A DNA stretch of 49,157 nucleotides, taken from contig JABXHY010000006.1 of the NCBI GenBank assembly GCA_013373375.1, positions 1 through 49,157 of the forward strand, read 5' to 3'. Positions 11,884 to 20,679 of this stretch are shown here, one piece after another. The DNA comes from Gammaproteobacteria bacterium. Its GTDB lineage: Bacteria; Pseudomonadota; Gammaproteobacteria; Enterobacterales; Kangiellaceae. A program made the position numbers and the translations under genes. Each line of letters opens with the position of its first letter. Positions within the stretch are counted from its first letter, which is position 1. The notes under the pieces were generated by a model that saw nothing but the letters and a program-made list of their open reading frames with translations, ran no database searches and was not told the origin of the DNA.

Positions 11884-11912
11884 AAAAAGAGCGCTCAAAT
11901 AGCGCTCTTTTT
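11884..11912. terminator. Bidirectional rho-independent terminator
   Basis: AAAAAGAGCGCT (11884-11895), loop CAAAT, AGCGCTCTTTTT (11901-11912): a perfect 12-bp stem with A-tract and T-tract. It lies between convergent genes and can serve both. Confidence 0.92.
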
Positions 11913-11952
11913 AGTTTTATTGTTTTGATTTCTAAAACATTACCAAAACGAA

Positions 11953-12327
11953 TTAGTTTTTGTAGGCAATAATTCGAGTATTTTTAATGTCTGCTGCTGG
12001 TCGAGCTTCCCAAAAAATATCATCGACTTTAATAGACTGAACCAGTTTGTTAAATACTTCGGTAGCAGCATAGTGGTCTGCGGTTTTTAGTAAGCTACCA
12101 CCTTTAAAACCTAAGGTTGTAGGACAAGTAATAGAACGATAGGACGTGTATAAACGAATATCTTCAGACTGTAACTTAGAAATGAATTCTTGAGCTTTGT
12201 TTTCTTTAACTAACTGGCAAAGCTCTAGTGTATTCGCTGGATTGACAGCATCTTCTTGAGCCATTGCCGATAATGTAAAACAGGCAGCAAATAAAATAAC
12301 CAGTCGAGTAGAAATTGAACGATACAT
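11953..12327 (-). CDS. Small exported protein, possibly DUF3718-like
   Basis: A 124-residue protein with a clear signal peptide (hydrophobic core about 9-22, cleavage likely after AMA, leaving QEDAV). The mature part has two cysteines (in LELCQLV and ITCPTTLGF) that could form a disulfide, and a pattern LC...IR...ITC...GGSLLKTAD that recalls DUF3718, a family of small periplasmic proteins of unknown function. The assignment is from memory of the pattern and is tentative. A very strong ribosome-binding site (GAGGAGGG in the mRNA, 12334-12341) precedes ATG at 12327, so high expression is likely. It stands alone and ends at the shared terminator. Confidence 0.7.
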   Translation of the reverse strand: MYRSISTRLVILFAACFTLSAMAQEDAVNPANTLELCQLVKENKAQEFISKLQSEDIRLYTSYRSITCPTTLGFKGGSLLKTADHYAATEVFNKLVQSIKVDDIFWEARPAADIKNTRIIAYKN

Positions 12328-12700
12328 TGGAAACCCTCCTCACATTTGATGAGTAAAGTTTAATCATCGTGAGTTTGAATATCATGGGCGTTAGCTGTGA
12401 CTGTTTGTGAGCATTTTCCTACTTAACTTGCAGGTCAACGGCTCTTAATCCTATGGCTAATTGATTCTGTGTCTATCACCAATGATATATTTGACCCATC
12501 TATTCACAAAAAGAGTATATAAAACAAATAGATAACGTCACTTTTTAAAGCACTTTGTATTTTGGCTTATCTAGGAAGAATTAATGGTTCTTATGCAGTG
12601 AAGTATGAGAAAAGTTCTTCTGGTGAGCTCAGACCAGGCAAAAAAAAGGACTTTCTAAACTGAAAGCCCTATTTGATACTTCAAATGCCTTAATTTGAAC
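12328..12700. other. Intergenic region upstream of the small exported protein
   Basis: A 373-base stretch. Its right end holds the terminator of the LKR-like gene (12640-12669); its left end holds the strong ribosome-binding site of the exported protein. The AT-rich middle (about 12480-12560) probably carries that gene's promoter, but I cannot fix the boxes. I see no further gene or repeat. Confidence 0.5.
12640..12669 (-). terminator. Rho-independent terminator of the LKR-like gene
   Basis: On the minus strand GGGCTTTC (12669-12662), loop AGTTTA, GAAAGTCC (12655-12648, one G-U pair) are followed by eight T. It lies 31 bases past the LKR-like stop codon. Confidence 0.88.
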
Positions 12701-13966
12701 TTAAGACTGTTGGCTTAGGTATTTCTTTAAATACTTATAGTTTGGCGTCAACTTTCCACGATAAACGATTAAGGAACGATATAACTCTGGGTGTAGGTCC
12801 AAATCATCAAACTCTTTATCAAGCTCAAGGTTCATAAGATGCGGAATGTAATTTTTTAATATTGCACTGAAATGTTCAGATGAGTCTTTCGATAGTTCAC
12901 ATGGAAGGTTATCGATAGACATCACCGTTGGGCCGTCCCAGCTTATCCCGTTTTTATAGCTGTCGTCCTCTGCATTATAGGTAAAGGCTGGTTCATCAAT
13001 CGTACTGGCAATTTTGGTGCACTCAAGTGAGCCATCAATATCACAACTTATATCCCCTACTACCCAAGGTAATTTCTGACGGTTGGCTTTCATTCGCTCG
13101 CGAGTAAGATGTTTTGGGTACTTTTCAGTCCAATAAGGTGTTTGTACCAAAACATTAAATTTACCCAGTAATTCATCAAAGCTGCTATCGTACTCAAGTG
13201 TGCCATTAGCGACGAAGTCATCAAACTCAAAATCACCACCATCTTTACGACGATTAATGTGTCGAGAGCTGGCGACAGCATACCAACTACCTTCTGGAAT
13301 ATGGCCTAGTAAAATCGAATCGATATCGATTTTCGGTAGCTTTAACCACCGGCATACTTCTTCTGCACCACGCCCCACATTTCCAGTTCCTACAACCAAA
13401 ACCCTCACCGGCTCGCCTTTTTGGAGGTCTAGCTCGCTAAAGGTTTCTTTAATGCTTTTGATACTCTCGTAATCTTTTGTTTGACTAATTTTCTGAATAT
13501 CACTTTGCTTATTGATCAAGGATAACTTTTGTCCCGCAATCCAAAATGTATCTATGGCACCTGCGATACCAGCAAACCTACCAAACGCTATGGTTCTGGC
13601 TCCTCTCTCATTGACGATAGTTTCATAGTCAAATAATGTTGCTTTTTGGTCAATAAACCTTTGCAACAATGGCATGTTATAAGGTTGACCTTTAATCGTG
13701 TGCGAGAAAGCAATATGCACTTGATTTAGTTCAATTGAATCTACCGGTGGCTCTTTTATCCCTACCACTAATTGATGCTGGCTTGGCGTGTTAACTAGAT
13801 TCGCATTTTTTTCAGTATAGGATCCGTCCTCAAATATTCGGATGTCAGATGATTCGACATCAACTGAATACCCTTTTTCGCTTAAAGTTCCGACGGCGTC
13901 AGGTGTTAACGCGGTGCGTCGTTCCCATTTGTTTTTATGTTCCTTTCTAAGTACTGCTGTTAACAT
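12701..13966 (-). CDS. Lysine-ketoglutarate reductase-like enzyme (saccharopine-forming, LKR half of AASS)
   Basis: Predicted to condense L-lysine with 2-oxoglutarate using NADPH to give saccharopine, the first step of the saccharopine route of lysine catabolism. The 421 residues have the AlaDH/PNT N-terminal domain (ERRTALTP 15-22, GIKEPP 69-74, FSHT 87-90), a Rossmann nucleotide site (VGTGNVGRG 192-200), and a C-terminal part close to the LKR half of eukaryotic aminoadipate-semialdehyde synthase (GDISCDIDGSLE, then WDGPTVMSIDNLPCELSKDS). Yeast Lys1-type saccharopine dehydrogenase shares the fold and is the main alternative. The presence of a separate saccharopine dehydrogenase and an ALDH7 enzyme nearby supports LKR. 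It lies 52 bases behind yeaC and is probably cotranscribed with it. Confidence 0.82.
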   Translation of the reverse strand: MLTAVLRKEHKNKWERRTALTPDAVGTLSEKGYSVDVESSDIRIFEDGSYTEKNANLVNTPSQHQLVVGIKEPPVDSIELNQVHIAFSHTIKGQPYNMPLLQRFIDQKATLFDYETIVNERGARTIAFGRFAGIAGAIDTFWIAGQKLSLINKQSDIQKISQTKDYESIKSIKETFSELDLQKGEPVRVLVVGTGNVGRGAEEVCRWLKLPKIDIDSILLGHIPEGSWYAVASSRHINRRKDGGDFEFDDFVANGTLEYDSSFDELLGKFNVLVQTPYWTEKYPKHLTRERMKANRQKLPWVVGDISCDIDGSLECTKIASTIDEPAFTYNAEDDSYKNGISWDGPTVMSIDNLPCELSKDSSEHFSAILKNYIPHLMNLELDKEFDDLDLHPELYRSLIVYRGKLTPNYKYLKKYLSQQS

Positions 13967-14018
13967 TTATTGATCCTGTAACTAATTTTCAAACCGGTTG
14001 AATAAATTTATTGAATAA

Positions 14019-14309
14019 CTATTGTTTGTCGTTTTTGATAGGACTTTGAACGATGATATTGTCGGAACGAATTAATTTTTCAGTTGCGCCATCTTTTCCG
14101 AGTTTTACAGAGCCATCTTTTCTTACTCGAAATGGCTCATCATGATCGCCGTAATGTCGAGCATCATAAATCATCACCGCCTGGATCGCGGTTTCTTTTT
14201 GCTCTTCGGTTAATGCAGTTCCATCGGGCCACTTACCAATTTCAACGGCCGTTTTCATGTTTTGATATATTTCAGGGGTCATCGCTTTTAAAAGCTGCTC
14301 AATATCCAT
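14019..14309 (-). CDS. yeaC: YeaC-like DUF1315 protein
   Basis: A 96-residue cytosolic protein of the YeaC/DUF1315 family, of unknown function. The N-terminal two-thirds carry the family pattern (AMTPEIYQNMKTAVEIGKWPD, then LTEEQKE and IYDARHYG). The Lys/Asp-rich C-terminal tail is variable. ATG at 14309 is preceded by CGGAG, a good ribosome-binding site. In this genome it is the upstream gene of the LKR-like enzyme, with a 52-base gap and no terminator between them, so the two are probably expressed together from the promoter near 14410. Confidence 0.88.
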   Translation of the reverse strand: MDIEQLLKAMTPEIYQNMKTAVEIGKWPDGTALTEEQKETAIQAVMIYDARHYGDHDEPFRVRKDGSVKLGKDGATEKLIRSDNIIVQSPIKNDKQ

Positions 14310-14409
14310 AACACTACTCCGTATATCGACTGCACTTAGATGGGTTGGAATACTAACTTAAGATGTCATGTTGACTTAATTAGAACCGAGAACATCCTAG
14401 ACGGCGCGG

Positions 14410-14438
14410 ATTATAGGGCAGCTGAGAACGACCTGCAA
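14410..14438 (-). promoter_or_regulatory. Candidate sigma70 promoter for yeaC and the LKR-like gene
   Basis: Reading leftward, TTGCAG (14438-14433), a 17-base spacer and a perfect TATAAT (14415-14410) are followed by a GC-rich discriminator CCGCGCC. That discriminator type is common at growth-rate-controlled promoters. The 5' leader would be about 95 bases. The -10 is strong, the -35 weak. Confidence 0.55.
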
Positions 14439-14546
14439 TCGGATGAGTACCAAAGCCACGTCGTATCCTTGCTCGTAGAGATATACAAGAAGATACCTAG
14501 CAAACTAAAAAAGTCTTAAACATTAATCGGTTAAAGTCTCTTTTAA

Positions 14547-15866
14547 TTAATAGCCATCAGAAAACAACACCAGCTGTACACCTCGCGCAGTCCAAGGTCC
14601 GGTGTGGCCTCCGGGTAACGGCATCTGTTGAAACTTTAACTTTCCACTTGCGTCTTTAGAGTTATTCAAGATGTGGACTATTTTATTAACCAAACGACCA
14701 GCTGCTATGAAACAGGCCCAGGATCGATATGCACTTGGCCACTGCAAAGAGTATTCGCGAGGACGCGTTCCTCCAAATCCTGGAACTTTCCCGATATTTG
14801 AAAATCGCCCTTCTAATTGATTAACACCTGCTTCAACTAGTAAAAAATCTAATCGAGACAAGACTGAGGACGCGCAACGACTGTTCCAAGTCATTAGGGG
14901 TAGCTCTCCATTCTCTTCTCGACATTTAACTGTTGCCATACTGGCTAGAGCGGACCAACCAGAATTCATTTTTGCTGTTGATGATTCGTCTTGAATCAGC
15001 GCTGCTTTCATAACCTGATAAACATTTTGCCAGTTAACCTCTCTTTGAGGCACACCAGCAAGCATAAAAATCTCATTCGCAGTCTTTGTGGCCATTATCT
15101 TATCGTCATAGCTCCACTCTTTACCTTGTCTGACAAGGTCGGCTAATTCGGTTGCCCGATAGATTAGTGGGCTAACCGCAAAACTGTACTCAAGGTAGCC
15201 TGTGCGTGGTTTTGGCCAGAAAAAAGCCAATAACCGATCGTGCCAACCACTTACTGCGTCGCCAACGGGCTTCTTCTGATACATGGGCTGATGGGGATCT
15301 TCATCAATCCAGTGAACCATTGCTTCAATGAATTTATCGTCTTCATCTTGAGCGCTTGGAATAAATGGAGGGTATATATCTTCGCCAATAATTTCGACAC
15401 CGCAATCATCGAGAATGCATGGCTCTTCAGAAGGAGTTTCAATATCCGCCTGGATTCTTGCTTCTGCAAAATTTAAATAGAGATCTTGTTCGTTGTAGGA
15501 CAATGCATCCCAATAGTCGAGAGCCTGATCGGTCAAACGAGCCCCCTCTACAAACTGGTCGCAATTATTCTCTTTGCATTCAACCGGGCGTAACACAGCT
15601 GGATTTAGCCGAATAAAATCGTCTGAAACCTGTAGAGTATTCCGATACGACCAAGGCACCATCAAACGCGCCAGAACCTCCACTGAAAACCGGTGTTGCT
15701 TCTCAAGCAATAGGTGCAGCGGAATGTCTTTCCTGCAAAGCGGCATCTTTCCTTCTCGCCAAGCGTAATGGTCACCGCCAAATCTTTTGAACCAGACTTT
15801 CCAGGCGGCGATGAATAATGCACGGGGAGTTTGAAAATTTGCAGCGTTCAAAAAGGTAATATGCAT
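14547..15866 (-). CDS. Unrecognised 439-residue protein
   Basis: I do not recognise this gene. It has no signal peptide or membrane segment, so it is probably cytosolic. It is rich in Trp, Asp and Glu, with a conserved-looking C-terminal block (FGGTRPREYSLQWPSAYRSW and PGGHTGPWTARGVQLVLFSD) and an acidic middle (about 170-205). Several Cys-containing clusters occur (LRPVECKENNCDQF, EEPCILDDCGVE). ATG at 15866 begins with MHITFLNAANF. It is monocistronic: a 237-base gap separates it from yeaC, and it is divergent from mfd. Codon use looks like that of its neighbours, so there is no sign of recent transfer. Confidence 0.75.
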   Translation of the reverse strand: MHITFLNAANFQTPRALFIAAWKVWFKRFGGDHYAWREGKMPLCRKDIPLHLLLEKQHRFSVEVLARLMVPWSYRNTLQVSDDFIRLNPAVLRPVECKENNCDQFVEGARLTDQALDYWDALSYNEQDLYLNFAEARIQADIETPSEEPCILDDCGVEIIGEDIYPPFIPSAQDEDDKFIEAMVHWIDEDPHQPMYQKKPVGDAVSGWHDRLLAFFWPKPRTGYLEYSFAVSPLIYRATELADLVRQGKEWSYDDKIMATKTANEIFMLAGVPQREVNWQNVYQVMKAALIQDESSTAKMNSGWSALASMATVKCREENGELPLMTWNSRCASSVLSRLDFLLVEAGVNQLEGRFSNIGKVPGFGGTRPREYSLQWPSAYRSWACFIAAGRLVNKIVHILNNSKDASGKLKFQQMPLPGGHTGPWTARGVQLVLFSDGY

Positions 15867-16060
15867 AAATCGGAAGACTCCCGTTAAGTTTGTTCATGCC
15901 AATACTATCAATACCTTAGCGCATTATTGATAATGCTTTAGGTATGGAATAACAGGTTGAGACTGCACAGGATCACCCATATGAGTAAACATTAGCCTTT
16001 TCCATACAATCTTTCAATCTGCTTAATGAAGGCCTTTTAGAAATGATAGTTTTTAATATT

Positions 16061-16123
16061 ATTTGGACAAAAAACAATCATTTATAACCGGATATCGCTC
16101 TAAATCTAATCTTTTGTCCAAAT
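16061..16123. repeat. Widely spaced perfect inverted repeat (12-bp arms)
   Basis: ATTTGGACAAAA at 16061-16072 and its exact reverse complement TTTTGTCCAAAT at 16112-16123. With 39 bases between arms it is more likely a pair of protein-binding sites than a hairpin. It lies 40 bases upstream of the mfd -10 box. Confidence 0.75.
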
Positions 16124-16162
16124 CATTCGGGTATTTAGACTACGAAAAAACCTTGGATTGTC

Positions 16163-16168
16163 TATAAT
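16163..16168 (+). promoter_or_regulatory. mfd -10 box
   Basis: A perfect TATAAT followed by a GC-rich stretch (GGCGGCCC), 29 bases before the mfd ATG. No good -35 is visible at 16-18 bases upstream, so an activator or another element may contribute. Confidence 0.5.
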
Positions 16169-16197
16169 GGCGGCCCTTTAAAAAAGCAGCGAATGTA

Positions 16198-19100
16198 ATG
16201 GAACTAAAGCCAGATTTCCCACAACTTAAGCTCTCACCCGGCTATATTAATCACTGGTCAAATTTGCCCGGTTCAAGTCGTGCTTTGGTTATTGCGCAAA
16301 TCGCTCAAGCAAACCCTGGGATTATCTTAGTTATTTGCAATAGCTCTGCACAAGTCGATTCACTAGAGCGCGAACTAAAAGTTTTTACACCCGATGCTTT
16401 AGAGGTTCAGAGCTTCCCCGATTGGGAAACTCTGCCTTATGATTTATTTTCTGCGCACGAGTCGATTATTTCCGATCGACTGCACACATTGCATCGAATC
16501 AGTCAGATGAAAAAAGGCGTGGTCATCACTGCACTCTCATCGATTACCGCGCGTATTGCCAAACCAGAATGGATTGCCAGTAACGTTTTTAATGTTGCAG
16601 TCGGGCAAAAAATGGATTTAACAGCCGCACGAACAAAGTTTGAACGATCAGGTTACCAGTGCGTTAGTAAGGTAATGGAACATGGTGAGTTCGCAGTACG
16701 GGGTTCCATTTTAGATTTGTACCCAATGGGAGCTAACAACCCTATCAGAATCGATTTCTTTGATGATGAAATTGAGACAATTCGAGAGTTTGATCCAGAA
16801 ACGCAATTATCCACGGACAGTTTACAAAAGTTTGAATTACTGCCCGCTCACGAATTTCCCACTAGCGAAGAAGCGATTACACGGTTTCGGCAAGCATTTC
16901 GTCACGAGTTTGCCGTTGAGCTTAAAGACTGTAATGTTTATCAAGATGTTTCTAATGGTTTATTGCCAGCAGGAATCGAATACTTCTTGCCATTTTTCTT
17001 CGAAGGCACAGCAACCCTGTTCGAACACTTACCTGAAGATTCTTTAATTATACACGACACCGATCTTGCCAAAGCGAATCAATCCTTTTGGGAGAATCTT
17101 TGTCATCGTTACGAAGAAAGAAAATGGGACAGAACCAGACCGATTTTGTCACCAGAAAAAATATTTTTAAATGAAGATGAACTTAATAGTGCTTTGAAAC
17201 AAAAACCTCGTTTGGTATTTGGATCTGACAATAAAAATGCGTTCAAACTCAATTATCAAGACATCGAAAATATCGTATCAAATGGTATTTCGGTCAACCA
17301 TAAAGCAAAAGATCCTCTAGAGGCGTTTAAACGCTTTTTTCAATCATGGAAAAAACCACTATTGATTTGCGCAGAATCGGCAGGAAGACGAGAAGCGATT
17401 GTTGAGTTATTTCAACGCCATCACTTACCTATTAAATCAATCAATGATTGGTGTGAAACTGAACAAAATTCAGAAATATCAAATATTACCGTTGCACCAA
17501 TTGAAAAAAGTTTCTTACATCCAGAATTAGCGTTTATTGCAGAGTCGGATTTGTTTGGTCAACACGTATTACAACGTCGACGCCGTGAAAAATCCGCGAT
17601 TAGTCCTGATGCTATGATACACAGTCTGGCAGAGCTGAATATTGGCGATCCAGTTGTACATATCGATCACGGTGTTGGCCGATACCTAGGACTAGAGTGC
17701 ATATCCGCTAACGGGCAGCCTGCTGAATATTTAATGCTTGAATACGCAGGAAGTTCAAAACTATACGTCCCTGTTCACGCGCTGCACGTAATTCATCGAT
17801 ATTCGGGTGCCAGCGATGAGACTGCACCACTCCATAAACTCGGGAGTGAGCAGTGGGCCAAAGAGCGGAAAAAGGCAGCTGAGAAAGTACATGATGTAGC
17901 AGTGGAACTGCTTGATCTTTATGCCAAAAGAGCGTCAAAGAAAGGCTATAAATACACAACAGACAATGTGGAATACTTGCAGTTCGCAGATAGTTTCCCA
18001 TTTGAATTAACGGTTGATCAGGAAGATTCGGTAGCTGCAATTTTAAAAGATATGCAAGCCGATACTCCAATGGACCGTTTGGTTTGTGGTGACGTTGGAT
18101 TTGGTAAAACTGAAGTTGCCATGAGAGCCGCTTTTGTTGCAGTTCAAAACATTCGTCAGGTTGCTGTTTTGGTGCCAACGACACTCCTCGCGCAACAACA
18201 CTTTGAAAACTTTAAAGATCGTTTTGCAGACTGGCCAATACGAATAGAAGTGTTGTCACGATTTAGAACAGCCAAAGAAACTGACCAGGTTATTGAAGCG
18301 ATTAACCAAGGAAAAGTCGATATTGTTATCGGTACGCACAAGTTAATTCAAGGTAATATAAAATTCGACAACCTTGGCTTGGTGATTATTGATGAAGAGC
18401 ATCGCTTTGGCGTTCGTCAGAAAGAAAAATTAAAAGCACTTAGAGCTGAAGTCGACATACTTACACTCACAGCAACTCCTATTCCTAGAACGTTGAATAT
18501 GTCTCTGTCTGGCATGCGTGATTTATCAATTATTGCCACTCCGCCTGCACGAAGGCTGGCGATTAAAACTTTTGTAAGAGAGTACAATAAACCACTTATC
18601 AGTGAAGCGATCCAACGAGAAACTCAACGCGGTGGGCAAGTTTATTTTTTACATAACAGTGTCGAAACTATTGAACGCCGAGCTAATGATTTACGAGAAC
18701 TAATGCCCGATTTAAATATTGGTGTGGCTCACGGGCAAATGCGTGAAAGAGAATTGGAACAGGTAATGCAGCAATTCTATCACCGAAAATTTCATGTTTT
18801 AGTTTGTACCACGATTATCGAAACAGGAATTGATGTTCCAAACGCCAATACCATTATTATGGACAGAGCTGACAAACTCGGTTTAGCACAGTTACACCAG
18901 TTAAGAGGTCGTGTTGGTCGCTCGCACCATCAAGCTTATGCTTACTTATTAGTTCCTTCAATCAAGTCAATAACTCGCGATGCTAAAAAGCGTTTGGATG
19001 CGATATCAACATTAGAAGATTTAGGCGCAGGCTTCTCCTTAGCAACACACGATATGGAAATTCGCGGAGCAGGTGAAATTTTAGGCGAAGACCAAAGTGG

Positions 19101-19647
19101 CCAAATGGAAACCATAGGCTTCTCTTTGTACATGGAAATGCTTGAACAAGCGGTAACCGCACTTAAAGAAGGCAAACAACCGACTTTAAATGACACTTTA
19201 TCCAGCCAACCTGAAGTGGAACTTGGTATACCAGCGTTAATACCGGAAGACTATGTTCCTGACGTTCATACGCGACTCTCTTTGTATAAGCGAATTGCTA
19301 ATTGTAAAAACGACAACGAGCTCCGGGAGCTACAGGTTGAGATGATTGATCGCTTTGGTCTAATACCAGATAATCTGAAACATCTCATAAAGTTAACTCA
19401 AACAAAACAAAGCCTATTCCCTTTGGGTATCACTAAACTTACGGCTAATGAACGCGGTCTAAGCGTAGAGTTTGATCCAGCAACGGTAGTAAATCCAGCC
19501 GTGATTATTGAGCTCATACAGCGAAACCCCTCACGGTATAAATTGGAAAAAGGCACTATATTGAAGGTTGTGCGACCTTTAGAGGACACGACAGCGAAGT
19601 GGAATGAGGTTGAATCTCTGATTGAAACGCTATCGCCAGCGAGTTAG
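16198..19647 (+). CDS. mfd: Transcription-repair coupling factor Mfd
   Basis: An ATP-driven DNA translocase that removes RNA polymerase stalled at lesions and recruits UvrA. At 1149 residues it is the length of E. coli Mfd (1148). The N-terminal UvrB-like module (about 1-340) is followed by the RNA-polymerase-interaction domain (near 480-550, including GDPVVHIDHGVGRYLG). Superfamily 2 helicase motors contain Walker A (GDVGFGKTE), DEEH box (DEEHRFGVRQKE) and the TATPIPRTLN motif. The translocation motif LGLAQLHQLRGRVGRS and the C-terminal autoinhibitory domain are also present. It heads a run of plus-strand genes: csiV begins 46 bases after it. Confidence 0.98.
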   Translation: MELKPDFPQLKLSPGYINHWSNLPGSSRALVIAQIAQANPGIILVICNSSAQVDSLERELKVFTPDALEVQSFPDWETLPYDLFSAHESIISDRLHTLHRISQMKKGVVITALSSITARIAKPEWIASNVFNVAVGQKMDLTAARTKFERSGYQCVSKVMEHGEFAVRGSILDLYPMGANNPIRIDFFDDEIETIREFDPETQLSTDSLQKFELLPAHEFPTSEEAITRFRQAFRHEFAVELKDCNVYQDVSNGLLPAGIEYFLPFFFEGTATLFEHLPEDSLIIHDTDLAKANQSFWENLCHRYEERKWDRTRPILSPEKIFLNEDELNSALKQKPRLVFGSDNKNAFKLNYQDIENIVSNGISVNHKAKDPLEAFKRFFQSWKKPLLICAESAGRREAIVELFQRHHLPIKSINDWCETEQNSEISNITVAPIEKSFLHPELAFIAESDLFGQHVLQRRRREKSAISPDAMIHSLAELNIGDPVVHIDHGVGRYLGLECISANGQPAEYLMLEYAGSSKLYVPVHALHVIHRYSGASDETAPLHKLGSEQWAKERKKAAEKVHDVAVELLDLYAKRASKKGYKYTTDNVEYLQFADSFPFELTVDQEDSVAAILKDMQADTPMDRLVCGDVGFGKTEVAMRAAFVAVQNIRQVAVLVPTTLLAQQHFENFKDRFADWPIRIEVLSRFRTAKETDQVIEAINQGKVDIVIGTHKLIQGNIKFDNLGLVIIDEEHRFGVRQKEKLKALRAEVDILTLTATPIPRTLNMSLSGMRDLSIIATPPARRLAIKTFVREYNKPLISEAIQRETQRGGQVYFLHNSVETIERRANDLRELMPDLNIGVAHGQMRERELEQVMQQFYHRKFHVLVCTTIIETGIDVPNANTIIMDRADKLGLAQLHQLRGRVGRSHHQAYAYLLVPSIKSITRDAKKRLDAISTLEDLGAGFSLATHDMEIRGAGEILGEDQSGQMETIGFSLYMEMLEQAVTALKEGKQPTLNDTLSSQPEVELGIPALIPEDYVPDVHTRLSLYKRIANCKNDNELRELQVEMIDRFGLIPDNLKHLIKLTQTKQSLFPLGITKLTANERGLSVEFDPATVVNPAVIIELIQRNPSRYKLEKGTILKVVRPLEDTTAKWNEVESLIETLSPAS

Positions 19648-19693
19648 TCTTACAAGGTTGAAGTTTGTTTTATTTTTGAGGAATGACAATAAC

Positions 19694-20674
19694 ATGCGAT
19701 TTTGGCACGGAATAATAACCCTGGTTATCGGTACTCTAGTGATATCGAGTCCGTCAACTCTTGCCGCTGAAACAGACGAGCGTTGGTTTGATATTGAAGT
19801 TATTGTATTTAAAAACAAGCGAAGCAGTCTTGATGAAGAAATTTGGCCTGAGAAAAGTCCTATATTATTTCCTGAGAATATTGAAGATTTTATAACTGAT
19901 AACGCATTTCCTGCCCCAGAGGGTTTGATAAGCTCTACCGAGCAGCAAAGACGCCTATCCAATGCAAAGTCAAAAAAAAACACCGGTGAAGACAAGGATT
20001 CATTCGTACTTATGCCATCAGAGCAGTTCCAGTTAAACGGTATTTTTGGTTCACTTACAAGAAGTTCATGGTACGAACCACTCGCCCATTTTGCATGGAG
20101 ACAATCGGTCAAAGATAAAACCGCTGCTGAATGGGTTCGAGTAGTTGGCGGAAAAAACTACGTCGATGAATTTAATTTTAATGGCCATGAAAAAGAAGAC
20201 TCGCAAGCAGTGGCGATCAAACCAACGACTTTAATCAATGAAACTAATCCAAATGAAGGTCTAATTTATCAACCCGTGCCAGAAGTTGATGGTTCACTTC
20301 AAGTATATTTAAATCGTTATTTACACATTAGTACTGATTTGTTCATAAGAATTCCCGGAGAAGAAGAGCTCGATATTACCGCGATTAGCAATAGCCTATC
20401 ATCTTCAATGCTTGAATTGACTAACGATGGTGTTATGAATCAAGAGTATGAAAGTAGTTTTGATTGGAGTTTTCAAAGTGATAACTGGCTTGATCCACAA
20501 AAACAAACAACTCGAGTAAAACGCTTACTTAATTACCCACTCACTCAATCCAGAAGAATACGAAGTGGCGAAGTTCACTATTTCGATCATCCCCTATACG
20601 GTGTTATCATTCAGGTTCGACCTTACGATCCTAACGCTAATCCAAAAAATAACGGGACCTCCGCTGGGAGATAA
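19694..20674 (+). CDS. csiV: CsiV-family periplasmic peptidoglycan-binding protein
   Basis: An exported protein of 326 residues resembling CsiV, a periplasmic protein that supports cell-wall assembly and cell shape in Vibrio. A signal peptide (MRFWHGIITLVIGTLVIS, cleavage near LAA) precedes the family hallmark WFDIEVIVFKNK. The C-terminal part contains the family features of an extended strand region ending QSRRIRSGEVHYFDHPLYG. I chose ATG at 19694 because it gives a proper signal peptide; the frame is open upstream to a TTG at 19622 that overlaps mfd. It lies between mfd and saccharopine dehydrogenase (5-base gap), so all are probably one transcript. Confidence 0.85.
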   Translation: MRFWHGIITLVIGTLVISSPSTLAAETDERWFDIEVIVFKNKRSSLDEEIWPEKSPILFPENIEDFITDNAFPAPEGLISSTEQQRRLSNAKSKKNTGEDKDSFVLMPSEQFQLNGIFGSLTRSSWYEPLAHFAWRQSVKDKTAAEWVRVVGGKNYVDEFNFNGHEKEDSQAVAIKPTTLINETNPNEGLIYQPVPEVDGSLQVYLNRYLHISTDLFIRIPGEEELDITAISNSLSSSMLELTNDGVMNQEYESSFDWSFQSDNWLDPQKQTTRVKRLLNYPLTQSRRIRSGEVHYFDHPLYGVIIQVRPYDPNANPKNNGTSAGR

Positions 20675-20679
20675 TCAAT

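Larger units (their letters stand above)
15867..16197. other. Divergent intergenic region upstream of mfd
   Basis: A 331-base stretch holding the promoters of mfd and of the divergent unknown gene, plus a perfect 12-bp inverted repeat with a 39-base spacer (16061-16123). No additional gene is supported. Confidence 0.6.

Noticed and set aside
17708-18184. 158-codon minus-strand frame inside mfd
   Set aside because: Fully antisense to conserved Mfd helicase motifs; composition is Leu/Gln/His-rich as expected of a shadow frame.
19630-20112. 160-codon minus-strand frame inside csiV
   Set aside because: Antisense to the CsiV signal peptide and hallmark motif; no start signal.
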